NCBI RefSeq assembly: GCF_963576675.1
Contig: NC_088914.1
Coordinates: forward strand, 12,937,001-13,001,000
Length of the DNA stretch: 64,000 bases
Reading direction: 5' to 3'
DNA from: Euphorbia lathyris
Lineage: Eukaryota > Streptophyta > Magnoliopsida > Malpighiales > Euphorbiaceae
The first letter of the stretch is position 1. Each line of letters starts with the position of its first letter. Shown in pieces: positions 1 to 10,703 of this stretch. The notes beneath the pieces are model-generated. The model made no database searches. It was not told the DNA's origin and worked only from the letters and a program-made list of their open reading frames with translations. Both the position numbers and the translations under genes were made by a program.

Positions 1-1800
1 ATAGATTATAGTTGTGGACCCTAATAACTTCAAGTAACTAGCAGTCATACAAAAATAAAGAATTATCAGAGCTAAACCCTTTTTCAGAGTGAATTCAGTC
101 TCAAATTAGTGGATTTTGCACATTAAAATACTATGACTATATTTATAGACATGAGACTATGAAAAGCTACTGTATACAAATCCAGATCAACAGAAAATGT
201 TAGATTCAGTATACGTCAAAATTATAAACAATAGATAATCAGTTTCCATATAATCAATACCTCTATAACATATTTTCTTGAAATTCCTTGGGAAGTGGTT
301 GTCTATGTAATTTCGGCAAGTGTGGAAAACTTGGATCATATGTAGAAATCGAATTATTTTCAAATTGTATCATAGTAGCAAAGCATGATTAAAGAGAATC
401 CAAATAAGATTTTTTTTTTTTTTTTTTTTGGTAGGAATCCAAATAAGATTTAATTACAAGTAGAATCTACAAAATTTACTCAACTTTCCATTTCTTCAAC
501 TACAAAATAATATAATACAAACTTACTCAATTTTCCATTTCACCTAAGACCTTTTTGATTCAGAATCCCTAGCAGTTCTGAAAAATAATATTTTTTCACC
601 AAATTTAGAAAGGTAAACGAACTTACAAATGTCATTTTCCTCTGTCAATCAGGAGGTATCTTTTGTTGTTACAATTGAAGGAACAATTAACAGTTCTATT
701 GTCTCTGCTTCTTTCGTGTGGGTTGATGGAGTACACAAAGTCAGGAGCCCAATAACTGTATATATTGCAAAGACATAAAAAAAAAAAAGAAGTTCTAAAA
801 AGTACATTAACATTTAGACAAGTATTTGTACAATGTATGCCGATTAATTTCAAATAATTCCTAATTCATGGAATGTGCTTCAAAGAATGTCCAATATACA
901 CAATTTTCCCATATGTTGTTTGCTTTTACCATATAATGCAAAGCATTAAACTTCTACAGCTAATAACCTATTAAAAAAACATTATTTGAATGATTAATTA
1001 TCAATATTAATCTTACATCATATAGATTATTTATAAATATTCATATTCATGGGGATTCTGGTGGAAAAACAGAACGAGGATCACAGTACTACTGTCCATC
1101 CTGTTATACACAACAGGGGACAATTCTATCTTCCTCTATCTTTATGGAACAAAATTTCAGCAACTTTCCATATCGAACAGGAAGGATTCCCTGGCATATT
1201 ACGGAATCTCTGTCCCATTGTCATCCCTAACCTTGATTAGAGTTATCATCTCTACTTCTTTTGGTTTCAGACGATGGATTGCAAGAAATAGCAAGACCTT
1301 GTGGAACACATTGTGTCTTACTTCTTGCAAACTGAATGAACAAATAAGTGCTAAAGGGGAATTAAAATGACACACGAAAAGCAACATTGCCAGAACTTAC
1401 AAAATGATAGATCAATGCACCAGTATATTCTTCTCACCATTTTCTGACATCTCCTCTATATATTTCTGTAACATGAAGCAAATAATGACCAACAAGGAAG
1501 TAATCAACAAAAACCATATTCCCTTTCTTCCCTTTCTTTACAAGAACACTTAATCTCTTCAATCACGAGACCAAAGCCTGTTGCATCTAATTTTTCATCT
1601 TTCTCTCAAAACAAAACAATTAGCTATAGATTATTGCATTGAACAAGCAAATGCACAAAAAATAGAGAACACAATTGATATTACAAATTATACTAGAAAA
1701 ATTTCATGCATAAATTTACAGGATGACGGCAAAACTTGTTCATAGTTGTTGATATGAGATGATAAAAGCAGTGCTAAATTACATACTGAAATTGTACGGA
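1..1800. other. AT-rich intergenic DNA, no supported gene
   Basis: I see no coding region here with recognisable domains. The short open frames are low-complexity or lack codon structure. A homopolymer T run lies at about 412-429. The stretch at about 1045-1240 reads like a decayed dispersed repeat ending in a CATCCCTAA-type sequence rather than an exon. Positions just below 1801 would be the 3' flank of the glyoxalase-like pseudogene. Confidence 0.5.
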
Positions 1801-2464
1801 CTACTGCTGAACCACTTGGTGGATCTTCTCCATCTGCAATTTTTGGAGGTTAACACGAGAGCAAGTCCTTGCTATTTCGCCAGCCAGAGGCACCATTGGG
1901 AGATTATCGCAATTGCATATTTCAATCATGAACCCATCTGGGTCATGAAAAAACAGTTGTTCCACATAGATTCTTTACCATTGCTCTTACATGCTTTATC
2001 TCCATTTCTTTCAGCTTCTTTTCCACTGCTCCCATGCTCTCGCACTACACACCATTCATCTAATTATAACTATGCCTCAACACCACCAAACCAGACTCAA
2101 TTTACAAACTACATATTATATACCTGGAACAAAATATGATTATCTTTCGGATTAATTTCACCTTTCTTTGGTAGGTTCTTTGGATCTTCCGACTGCAACA
2201 AGTGTATTCCAATTCAGTACCCAAACAACCTATACAACAAACCACGATCAAGATTTTCTTCCATTTTAATTTGAAACCATAGATATATAGAAAATTTTCT
2301 TGAAATTACCAAGCTCCATTGAAATGAAAAGATCCAGGCCTCCTTATCGGGAAAAACCCAAGAACATTCTGATGAAAATCAATGGATTCCTCAACCGATC
2401 TGCACAACAGAGATATGTGGTTCAACGACTTCAGATGAAGGGGGTTTCTCGTATTCTCCTTCAT
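1801..2464 (-). pseudogene. glyoxalase-I-family (VOC) pseudogene, three exons
   Basis: Reading the minus strand gives three exons joined by GT-AG introns: 2464-2310 (155 bp), 2229-2124 (106 bp) and 2044-1801 (stop TAG at 1803-1801), with introns of 80 and 79 bp. Exon 1 begins MKENTRNPLHLKSLNHIS and contains NVLGF and RRPGSF. Exon 2 contains GIHLLQSEDP and NPKDNH. Exon 3 contains CESMGAVEKK and FFHDPDGFMIEICNC. This matches the short plant glyoxalase/VOC proteins annotated as lactoylglutathione lyase/glyoxalase I family, including the exon boundaries and the Trp codon split across intron 1. The VOC fold is a metal-binding module, and the biochemical role of these short plant members is uncertain. 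Two lesions are visible: an in-frame TGA at 2216-2214 where the family has Gly, and an apparent 8-bp loss near 1970-1979 that shifts the frame just before VEQLFFHD. The splice sites are intact, so decay looks recent. A sequencing error could explain one lesion but hardly both. Confidence 0.85.
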
Positions 2465-3046
2465 TCTCTTCTTCAAACACCACCAATTATTAACAATCGC
2501 TAAGGATTTTGTTTTCTCACGATAAATGGGTTTATAGAAATCGACAACAAAAATTTTGAGAAAATAATCGAGGGGGAACAGATAGGCAAAAAGAAATTAA
2601 ACAACTCATCATTGACGGCAAGGAAATTACGGAACTCAGTATGACCGACCTGCCTTTGCGGTTGAACTTGTCGATTGCTTACCCTTGCCGTTGAACTTGT
2701 GGATTGCTTTAGGATTCATCGAACAGACTTCAGGGGAAAAAATGAGAGAAGGCAATAAAAATGTATAAAGGAGAAGAGAGAGAAAGGATAAGTGGTGGTG
2801 GCGCTGGTTGTATTGTAGATGGACACGTGAGAGTCGGCGGACAGGGAGGGAGGCCGAGGGGAGAAGATGGAGAACAAAATCAAGGAATGGATTAAACAAA
2901 ATCAATCCGATTTTGTCCCTTAATGTTAATAAATTGATATATAAAAATATACATTAATTCTATTTTTTTTTAAACTATACATTAATTCTATTAATTAAAC
3001 TTGTCCCCTATTTTTAGATTAAAGAACAATAGAAGACAATAAGTAT
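2465..3046. other. upstream flank of the glyoxalase pseudogene
   Basis: No supported gene. It would hold the promoter and 5' UTR of the pseudogene on the minus strand, but I see no clear TATA box. A 29-bp direct repeat occurs twice in tandem at 2656-2684 and 2685-2713, sharing the core GTTGAACTTGT.GATTGCTT. Confidence 0.4.
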
Positions 3047-3570
3047 TAGGATGCATATGGTCGGTTAACCAGTCCATTAACAAAAACCATTAACCAGTCC
3101 ATTTAATTCAGTTAACCATATTTCGGTTAATATAAATTTCGGTCGGTTAACCTATATTTCGGTCGGTTAACCATTAGTAACGTTTCGTAGCAAATATCAC
3201 TTTACATCTTTAATTATTTATTTTAAAATAAATATATAATTATTTAAATATTAAATAAAAATATATAACTTCAAATTTAATTAACAAAATTGTCAAAACA
3301 AATAAATTTTAAGTTATTTTGATATTTTTAACTTAAAAATTAAATATAAATATGTATATTTATAGATTGATAATTAAATTTCTACATATATTTATATTAG
3401 TTTTATGTGTATTAATACATAATCGGTTTATTTTTCGGTTTCGGTTAACCATCGGTTTTTGAAATAAAAACCGTAAACTAGTCCATCGGTTACGGTTAAC
3501 CTATTTTTCGGTTTGGTTTCGGTTTCGGAAATCGGTTTTTCAGTTTTTCGGTTAGTTTTGTGCAGCCCTA
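3047..3570. mobile_element. non-autonomous hAT-like element (MITE), 524 bp
   Basis: The element is flanked by a perfect 8-bp direct repeat ATAAGTAT (3039-3046 and 3571-3578), the duplication size of the hAT superfamily. The termini TAGGATGCATA and TGCAGCCCTA are imperfect inverted repeats (TAGGATGCA against TAGGGCTGCA). The interior is rich in CGGTTAACC, TTTCGGTT and related subterminal motifs in both orientations, as expected for transposase-binding subterminal repeats. There is no transposase ORF. The size and lack of coding capacity fit a MITE moved by an hAT transposase in trans. Confidence 0.8.
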
Positions 3571-3578
3571 ATAAGTAT

Positions 3579-3929
3579 AATTGTCCTCCGTGTTAATTTC
3601 AAAACTAGAATTAAGGACTAAAAATACAATTTGTTCCAAATCATTTGTGCCTAAAACTCATTATTTTTGTAGTGTTTCTTCATTTCTGTTTTGTTTAAAC
3701 ATATTGCATTTTTTTATTCGCATTTGGTTTATTTGAATTTCAGAAAAAAAAAAAGTTAAAATGAAGATGAATCTGGTTTTGTCAAACAATGCCACTTCAG
3801 AGTTTTCACGCCTACCAATATTAATGGTAACGTCTGTCAGCCACATTGAAAGACCATAAAAAGTCACTAGAGTGAATGTTAACACTTAGCAACAAAAGAT
3901 GTTGTTTTAATTTAGCTAAGTTTTTGAAA
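3579..3929. other. AT-rich spacer, nothing supported
   Basis: This lies between the hAT-like element and the Copia gag remnant. The open frame on the minus strand at 3661-3885 has no recognisable motif and I do not treat it as a gene. Confidence 0.4.
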
Positions 3930-4700
3930 GTTGGCCCTCTTGCTAGAGGATGAGGTAGACACTACTACCGCCTTCAATACAACTAAGGCTTGGAAGCATT
4001 CTCACTTTCTTTGTCGTAACTAGATTTTAAACGGCTAACTGATGCACTTTACAATGTTTATCAAGCTAAGTAAACACCAAAGGAACTTTGGGAATCTCTG
4101 GACAATAAATTTAAATCAAAGGATGCAGGTGCTAAGAAATTTTTAGTCAGACAATTCTTGAATTTTACTATGGTAGATTCCAATAAAGTTGTGAGTCAAG
4201 TGCATGAACTACAACTCATTATCCACGAGATTCATGTTAAAGCATGATAATGGGTGAATCTTTCCAAGTGGCTGCAATTATAGAAAAATTATCACCTGGA
4301 TGGAAAATTAATTTAAGCATAAATGACAGAAAATGACTATTTAGAAACTTATTGTTAGATTCTAAATTGAGAAAGACAATAGAGGCAGAAAGAAAAAAAT
4401 ATATATCTATCTTTGTTATTCAATCTATGGCTAGGGCAACATGGTGGAGATTAGGAAAGACTCGAAGAAGGGAAAAGAGCCTTAACATGGATCCTAATGG
4501 TTGCATTTCCAATAAGCCAAAATTCAATGAAAATGCTACAACTATAACAAGATGGGTCACAAATGATCTGATTGTAGACTGCCGAAAGGGGTCAAGCCAA
4601 ACAAAGCAAAAGTTATGGAAACCATTATTCAAGACATGTCTGATATCAATCTGTGTGCTATGGTCTCCAACAATGGCGGAGCCAAGATTTTATACCTAAT
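3930..4700 (+). pseudogene. decayed Ty1/copia gag fragment
   Basis: Translating across several stops and frames gives gag-like phrases in the correct order: an AWKHSHFL block, then TPKELWESLDNKFKSKDAG, then LSPGWK, then a relic CCHC knuckle around 4525-4590 (YN.NKMGHK..DCR) and MSDINLCAMVSN at about 4634-4670. This is the order seen in copia gag proteins with a UBN2-type domain followed by a zinc knuckle and the lead-in to protease. No LTR, protease or reverse transcriptase is attached, so it is an isolated fragment. It is too divergent to belong to the neighbouring complete copia element. Coordinates are approximate. Confidence 0.7.
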
Positions 4701-4761
4701 GGAGGTAAATTTAGCCCTGCGGTTGGCGGTAATTTTCTAAAGTTTAGGCTGTTAGGGCTAA

Positions 4762-5020
4762 GTAAAAAAAATTTGGTCTCAAGCATGATAAAAACTGCTT
4801 TGTTTTTGTGTGGTGACTAAAAAATTAAAAATATCTAATGTGAAAAGCGTAGCCATATTTAATGTTCTATAAGTTCAGCGCTAATTAACGGGGTGGGCAA
4901 AAACATTTTGGCCTCAAACATGATAAAACTGCTCCATTTTGGTGTGGTGACTAAAATATTAGAAGTGCCCAACGTGAAAATCAGAGAGATATTTAATTTG
5001 CTATAAATTCAACGCTAATT
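4762..5020. repeat. diverged tandem duplication, two 125-bp units
   Basis: Unit 1 (4762-4886) and unit 2 (4896-5020) share the ordered blocks TTTGG.CTCAA.CATGATAAAA, GTGTGGTGACTAAA, AACGTGAAAA or its variant, and CTATAA.TTCA.CGCTAATT. Both end at the same CGCTAATT. There is no ORF. The rest of the stretch up to 5137 is AT-rich with no recognisable feature. Confidence 0.65.
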
Positions 5021-5137
5021 TTCTAAACTAAAAACCCTAAATTAAATGCCAATTCAAAACCTCTAAATTAAATCCCCAAATTTAAACACATCAAAACCAC
5101 AAAATAAATAATATAATGAGTAGCAAAAGGTTCGAAC

Positions 5138-5477
5138 TGTTAAAATTAATAAACTTAATTATATTATTGAAAAAAAAAGAAAAAAGAAAAAAAAAAGGAC
5201 AAATAAATAATTGTAAGGTTTTATTATGATAAATAATTGAAAGCATGGGTAGTCAAGTGTATGAGTAGTCATATGTATGGGTAGTCAACAATATATGGGT
5301 AGTAAAAAATGTTTGATTTATTACCAACTTTGTGTAACTATAAATTGAGTCTTGTAATGTGTTTGAAAAAAAAAATTCGAGTACAATAAGTTGAATTGTT
5401 TATTTTTGTGCTTGTGTTAGTATAATTTATATTTTGGCCCTTGACAAATTACAATTTTAGTCTATTTTTTCTCAACA
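5138..5477 (+). repeat. Copia-1 5' LTR (340 bp)
   Basis: It starts TG and ends CA and matches the LTR at 10225-10577. A TATAAAT box lies at 5339-5345. Upstream there are four direct copies of an ATGGGTAGTCA-like motif between about 5245 and 5305, a plausible U3 enhancer array. An A/G-rich run near 5165-5195 differs in length from the 3' copy. Confidence 0.93.
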
Positions 5478-5480
5478 AAG

Positions 5481-5493
5481 TGGTATCAGAGCC
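5481..5493 (+). other. Copia-1 primer-binding site
   Basis: TGGTATCAGAGCC starts three bases after the 5' LTR and is the usual plant sequence complementary to the 3' end of initiator tRNA-Met. Confidence 0.9.
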
Positions 5494-5536
5494 ATATTAC
5501 GAGAGTCAGTTTTCCGCCAAAGAGACCCTATAAAAA

Positions 5537-8500
5537 ATGTCAGACGGTCTCGAACTTTCTTATCAATACCCTCAGCTCACCAAAACCAATTATTCAAGTT
5601 GGTGTATTCGAATGAAGGCGTTACTCGGATGTCAAGATGTCTGAGATATTGTCGAAAAAGGCTACGTAGTCCCAGGCAACGAGGCAGCGTTGACACAGGT
5701 AGAAAAAGATACTCTGCAGAAAAATTGCAAAAGTGATCAAAAGGCGCTTACTCTCATCCATTAAGGTTTGGATGAATTAATGTTCGAGAAAGTAGCCGAA
5801 GCTACCACCGCTAAACAAGCGTGGGAAATTTTACGAGTTTCTCTTCAAGGGGAGGAGAAAGTTAAAAAAGTTCGTTTGTAGATGCTGAGAGGAGAATTTA
5901 AGACGATGAGGATGAAAGAGACGGAAGCCATCAGTGATTACTCATCCCGAGTAAAATCTGTCGTAAATCAGATGCGACAGTATGGAGAAAAAATTGAAGA
6001 GTCTAGAATTGTTGAAAAAATTATGCGATCACTACTACCAAAGTTTGATTATGTAGTGGGGCTATGGAGGAGTCCAGGGACATCATCGAAATGTCCGTTG
6101 ATGAAGTTGTAGGGTCATTACAAGCACGAGAGGAGCGGTTTGAGAAACGAAGAGAAGATTCCGCAGAACAAGTCTTAGCAACGAAGACTGTGTTTAAAAA
6201 TGGCAAAAGTAATCAGTCCGGCAAAGGACGTGGAGGAGGTCGAGGAGGAAATGGTAGAGGATGAGAACGTGGCAGAAGTCAAGGCAGAAATGAAAACGGC
6301 AACAACAACAATGACAGAAGCACTCAATCCACCAGAGGTAGAGGAAGAGGCCGAGGACGCAGCCAAGGAAGAGGAAACTGGAGGCCGAATGAAGGACGCG
6401 ACAAGTCCAATATTCAGTGTTATAATTGCTCCAAGTATGGTCACTACACGGTAGAATGTTGGAGTCTGCATAAAGAGGTAGAGGAGACTGCCAATAATAT
6501 TCAAGATGAAGAAGTAACTGGCACAGTGTTACTTACCTACGAAGGTGAAGAAAATCGCAAAAATAATATATGGTATCTTGACAATGCGGCAAGTAACCAT
6601 ATGTGTGGTGACAAGAAGATGTTCGTGGAACTTTATGAATCCGTTCGTGGTAATGTTGTATTTGGAGATTCCTCTAAGGTTCCTATTATAGGCAAAGGAA
6701 CCATTCTTATTCGGGTCAGAAATGGCGCTCACCAGTTCATTGATAATGTTTATTATGTTCCTAACATGAAAAACAATATTTTGAGTTTGGGACAGTTACT
6801 AGAGAAAAATTATGAAGTTCGCATGGTGGATCGAAAACTACTCCTGTTGAATGAGAAAAAGGAGTTGATTGCACGAGTACCCATGGTGAAAAACAGAATG
6901 TTCACAATTAACATTCAGACGGATGTGGCCAAATGTTTGAAAGCTTGTGTGCAAAGTCCTCCATGGCTTTGGCATCTACGGTACGGGCATCTCAATTTTG
7001 GAGGACTGAAGCTATTGGGACCGAAGTAGATGGTAAACGGATTGCCTCACATTGACCAGCCTCATCAACTATGTGAAGGATGTCTTGTTGGAAAACAATT
7101 TAGAACCAGTTTTCCAAAGGAGTCCATGTCAAGAGCAAAGGCGCCGCTTGAGCTAATTCACACAGACGTGTGTGGACCGATCACTCCATAGTCCCTTGGT
7201 AAAAATAAATATTTTCTACTTTTCATTGATGATTATAGTAGAAAAACTTGGGTGTATTTTTTGAAGGAAATATCAGAAGTTTTTGAGACATTTAAAAATT
7301 TCAAAGCCCAAGTGGAGAAAGAAAGTGGTCATTTTATTAAGGAACTCAGATCAGACAGAGGCGGTGAATACATATCCATCCATTTCAAGCAATTTTATGA
7401 TGAGCATGGAATCTGTCATTTCCTTTCAATCCCCAGATCACCTCAGGAAAATGGCGTAGTAGAAAGAAAGAACAGAACGATGCTAAACATGGTGAGGAGC
7501 ATGTTAAAAAGAAAAAATTTACCGAAGGAGTTATGGACCGAAGCAATAGATTATGCTGTCTACCTGTTGAACAGATCACCAATTGTCAGTGTTTGGGATC
7601 AAACTCCACAAGAAGCATGGAGCGGAATAAAACCCAGTATTTCTCATTTGTGTGTTTTTGGCAATGTTGCTCATGTCCATGTACCAGATGAAGAACGCAA
7701 GAAGCTAGATGATAAAAGCAAGAAATACTTGTTTGTGGGCTATTCAAAACATTCCAAAGGGTACAAAATGTTCGATCCTCAGACTCAGAAAATCGTCATC
7801 AGTAAAGATGTCACCATTGATGAAGAAGCGGTTTGGGACTGGACCGATGAAAAAGAAAACAACTACAGTTTTTATCCTTTCATGGATGAAGACAATGATC
7901 AAGAAGAACCAACCATAGTCACAGCCATAACACCAGCAACCAGTTCGACATCAGCAAGCTCATCCAGTTCGAGTTCGTCCTCAAGTGATGAAAACAGTTC
8001 AGATGAACATCCGCCCGGAAAGCCTAAAAAATTCATACCTATTAAAGATCTCTATGATGTAACAAGAAATCTTAATGATGAATTAACTCTTTATTGTCAT
8101 TTCGTTAATGATGAACCAACAGATCCAGAAGAAGCAATGAAAGATGAAAAATGGAGAAAAGCCATGGAAGAGGAGATTCATTCGATCGAGAAAAATAAAA
8201 CATGGGAGCTGACATCACTTCCGACCGGTCAAAAACCCATTGGAGTTAAATGGGTGTTCAAAGCAAAGAAAGATGCAAACGGTGAAATTGTCCGACATAA
8301 AGCAAGATTGGTGGCGAAAGGGTTCAGTCAACGTGTAACGACCCGATCCGGAGTGGGTGGCGCCGGGGTAAGAAGGCATGAGCAAGGAGCGGCCCTAAGG
8401 GATGGTGATGGGGGCAGGAATGAACTAAATCCCACATCGGAAATGGAGAGGGAGTGATTGGGGCTTATTAGTAAGATGTGAATCCAATACATGCAGACGC

Positions 8501-10211
8501 GTTTTAAAACCGTGAGGCCCAATGTGTTGGAATTAGGCCAAAGCGGACAATATCTACATGATATTGGAACTGGGTGTTACAATTGGTATCAGAGTCGACT
8601 CTCCACGTATGTTGTGTGGTTCGAGGACAAACCAGGCGGAAGCTGGTGGGCCTGTAACGACCCGATCCGGAGTGGGTGGCGTCGGGGTAAGAAGGCCTGA
8701 GCAAGGAGAAGCCCTAAGGGATGGCGATGGGGGCAGGAATGAACTGAATCCCACATCGGAAATGGAGAGGGAGTGATTGGGGCTTATTAGTAAGATGTGA
8801 ATCCAATACATGCAGACGCGTTTTAAAACCGTGAGGCCCAATGTGTTGGAATTGGGCCAAAGCGGACAATATCTAGATGGTATTGGACCAGGGTGTTACA
8901 CAATGACCCGGAATTGACTACAATGAAGTTTTTGCTCCTGTTGCCAGAATGGAGAGTATCAGACTGGTAATTTTTGTAGCTGCTCAACACGGGTGGAGAA
9001 TCCATCAAATGGACGTGAAATCCGTATTTCTCAACGGATATCTGGAAGAGGAAATTTATATCCAGCAACCACCTGGGTATTTTGTGAAAGGTCAAGAAAA
9101 TAAAGTGCTAAAATTGAAAAAGGCACTTTATGGTCTTAAGCAAGCACCACGAGCCTGGAACAGTCGCATTGACAAATATTTTCAAGAAAATGGTTTTGTC
9201 AAATGCCCACATGAATATGCCCTGTATGCAAAGGTGAAAAATGGAGATATGTTACTTGTTTGTTTGTATGTAGCTGAGCTCATTTTTACAGGGAACAATC
9301 CTAAGATGTTTGAAGAGTTCAAAAAGACAATGGCTCGTGAGTTTGAGATGACTGACATTGGTCTAATGTCATATTATCTTGGCATTGAAGTGAAGCAGAA
9401 TGACGACGAAATTTTTATTTCTCAAAGTGATTTTGCAAAGGAGATCTTAAAGAAGTTCAAGATGGAAAATTGTAATTCCTTCAGCACGCCAGTCGAATGT
9501 GGAATCAAGTTGACAAAAGATGAAGGTGGAGACAGAGTCAACCGGACATTATTCCGAAGCTTGGTCGGAAGTCTCAGATACTTGACATGTACGAGACCGG
9601 ATATTCTCTATGCAGTCGGCTTAGTAAGTCGATACATGGAAGCCCCAATGGTATCACATTGGAATGCAGCAAAAAGAATTCTCTGTTACGTGAAAGGTAC
9701 AACTAATTTGGGATTACATTATTAAAAAATTGATAATTTCAAATTAGTTGGATATTGTGATAGTGATTGGGCCAGTGACAAGGATGATCAAAAAAGTACA
9801 ACTGGTTTTGTATTTTTTCTAGGTGATACTGCATTTACATGGAGTTCGAAGAAGCAGGCAATTGTGACGCTGTCAACCTGTGAAGCTGAATATGTTGCTG
9901 CAACCTCATGTGTTTGTCATGCAATTTGGCTCCGGAAATTGTTAAAAGAATTTCAGATGAGTCAAAATGATCCAACGGAGATTTTTATCAATAACAAGTC
10001 TGCACTAGCATTAGCGAAAAATCCCGTGTTTCATGATTGAAGTAAACACATTGATACGAGGTATCATTTTATTCGGGAGTGTATTGAGCAAAAAGAGGTG
10101 AAATTGAAGTACGTGAAGACTCAAGATCAAATTGCAGATATTTTTACGAAGCCGTTGAAGTACGATACGTTCAGCCATTTGAGAGCTCAACTGGGAGTCA
10201 CGAAAAATTAA
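5537..10211 (+). pseudogene. Copia-1 gag-pol polyprotein, disrupted
   Basis: The ATG at 5537 opens a gag (SDGLELSYQYPQLTKTNY). A CCHC knuckle CYNCSKYGHYTVEC follows at about 6420-6460, then protease (WYLDNAASNHM), integrase (DDE context in ERKNRT and DRGGEY), reverse transcriptase ([29 protein letters not shown]) and RNase H ending in IFTKPL. Nonsense codons interrupt it at 5642, 5762, 5879, 6262, 7027, 7189, 9723 and 10038. Most are explained by C-to-T or G-to-A change (CAG to TAG, CGA to TGA, TGG to TGA). A one-base loss near 6060 shifts the frame. A TRIM element interrupts the reverse transcriptase at 8334-8900, and the frame resumes exactly beyond it (PGIDYNEVFAPVARM). The catalytic YVDD reads YVAE at 9267-9278. 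It would encode replication proteins in a functional relative but cannot here. Confidence 0.92.
8334..8900 (+). mobile_element. TRIM element (terminal-repeat retrotransposon in miniature)
   Basis: Two direct 248-bp LTRs (8334-8581 and 8653-8900) start TGTAACGACCC and end GGTGTTACA. They flank only 71 bp of internal DNA holding a tRNA-Met type primer site TGGTATCAGAGTC (8584-8596) and a short purine-rich stretch before the second LTR. There is no coding capacity. The flanking 5-mers are CAACG (8329-8333) and CAATG (8901-8905), a target duplication with one CpG-to-TpG difference. Removing the element and one 5-mer restores the reverse transcriptase frame, which confirms the boundaries. It must be mobilised in trans by an autonomous LTR element. 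Confidence 0.92.
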
Positions 10212-10215
10212 GTTT

Positions 10216-10224
10216 AAAGGGGCA
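10216..10224 (+). other. Copia-1 polypurine tract
   Basis: AAAGGGGCA lies directly before the 3' LTR and would prime plus-strand synthesis. Confidence 0.85.
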
Positions 10225-10577
10225 TGTTAAAATTAATAAACTTAATTATATTATTGAAAAAAAAAGAAAAAAGAAAAAAAAAAAGAAAAAGGACAATGCA
10301 TAAATAATTGTAAGGTTTTATTATGATAAATAATTGAAAGCATGGGTAGTCAAGTGTATAGGTAGTCATATGTATGGGTAGTCAACAATGTATGAGTAGT
10401 AAAAAATGTTTGATTTATTACCAAGTTTGTGTGACTATAAATTGAGTCTTGTAATGTGTTTGAAAAAAAAAAAAATTCGAGTGCAATAAGTTGAATTGTT
10501 TATTTTTGTGCTTGTGTTAGTATAATTTATATTTTGGCCCTTGACAAATTATAATTTTAGTCTATTTTTTCTCAACA
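10225..10577 (+). repeat. Copia-1 3' LTR (353 bp)
   Basis: It matches the 5' LTR over its full length, with small indels in the A/G-rich run and about nine substitutions by eye. It is followed by the CGAAC target duplication. Confidence 0.93.
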
Positions 10578-10703
10578 CGAACAAGGTATATTAGGATTAG
10601 AGAAGAATTTTTTTTTGTTACTAATTAAACCAACTATACCAACTTAATTATATGTTATACAACCGCGTCCTATTTTATAAATATAAATATGACCCTCTTA
10701 AGG

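Larger units (their letters stand above)
5138..10577 (+). mobile_element. complete Ty1/copia LTR retrotransposon (Copia-1)
   Basis: The LTRs begin TGTTAAAATT and end TTCTCAACA. A 5-bp target duplication CGAAC flanks the element (5133-5137 and 10578-10582). The order is gag, protease, integrase, reverse transcriptase, RNase H, which defines Ty1/copia. The LTRs differ by about nine substitutions plus indels by eye, implying a fairly recent insertion. The element is 5440 bp including a 567-bp TRIM insertion. It is coding-defective from several nonsense codons, one frameshift and loss of the catalytic YVDD aspartates. Confidence 0.95.

Noticed and set aside
1049..1240. Short plus-strand ORF
   Set aside because: The stretch resembles a degenerate dispersed repeat ending in CATCCCTAA. 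It has no protein motif and no splice context.
2636..2905. Minus-strand ORF upstream of the glyoxalase pseudogene
   Set aside because: Low-complexity Leu/Ser-rich product with no known motif. It partly derives from the 29-bp direct repeat at 2656-2713.
5481..5493. tRNA-like sequence
   Set aside because: It is a primer-binding site complementary to the tRNA-Met 3' end, adjacent to an LTR. No cloverleaf can be drawn. The same holds for 8584, 15125, 30156 and 52608.
6200..6454. Acidic ORF within the Copia-1 gag
   Set aside because: It is the shifted frame of the Gly/Arg-rich gag linker; the true frame contains the CCHC knuckle just downstream.
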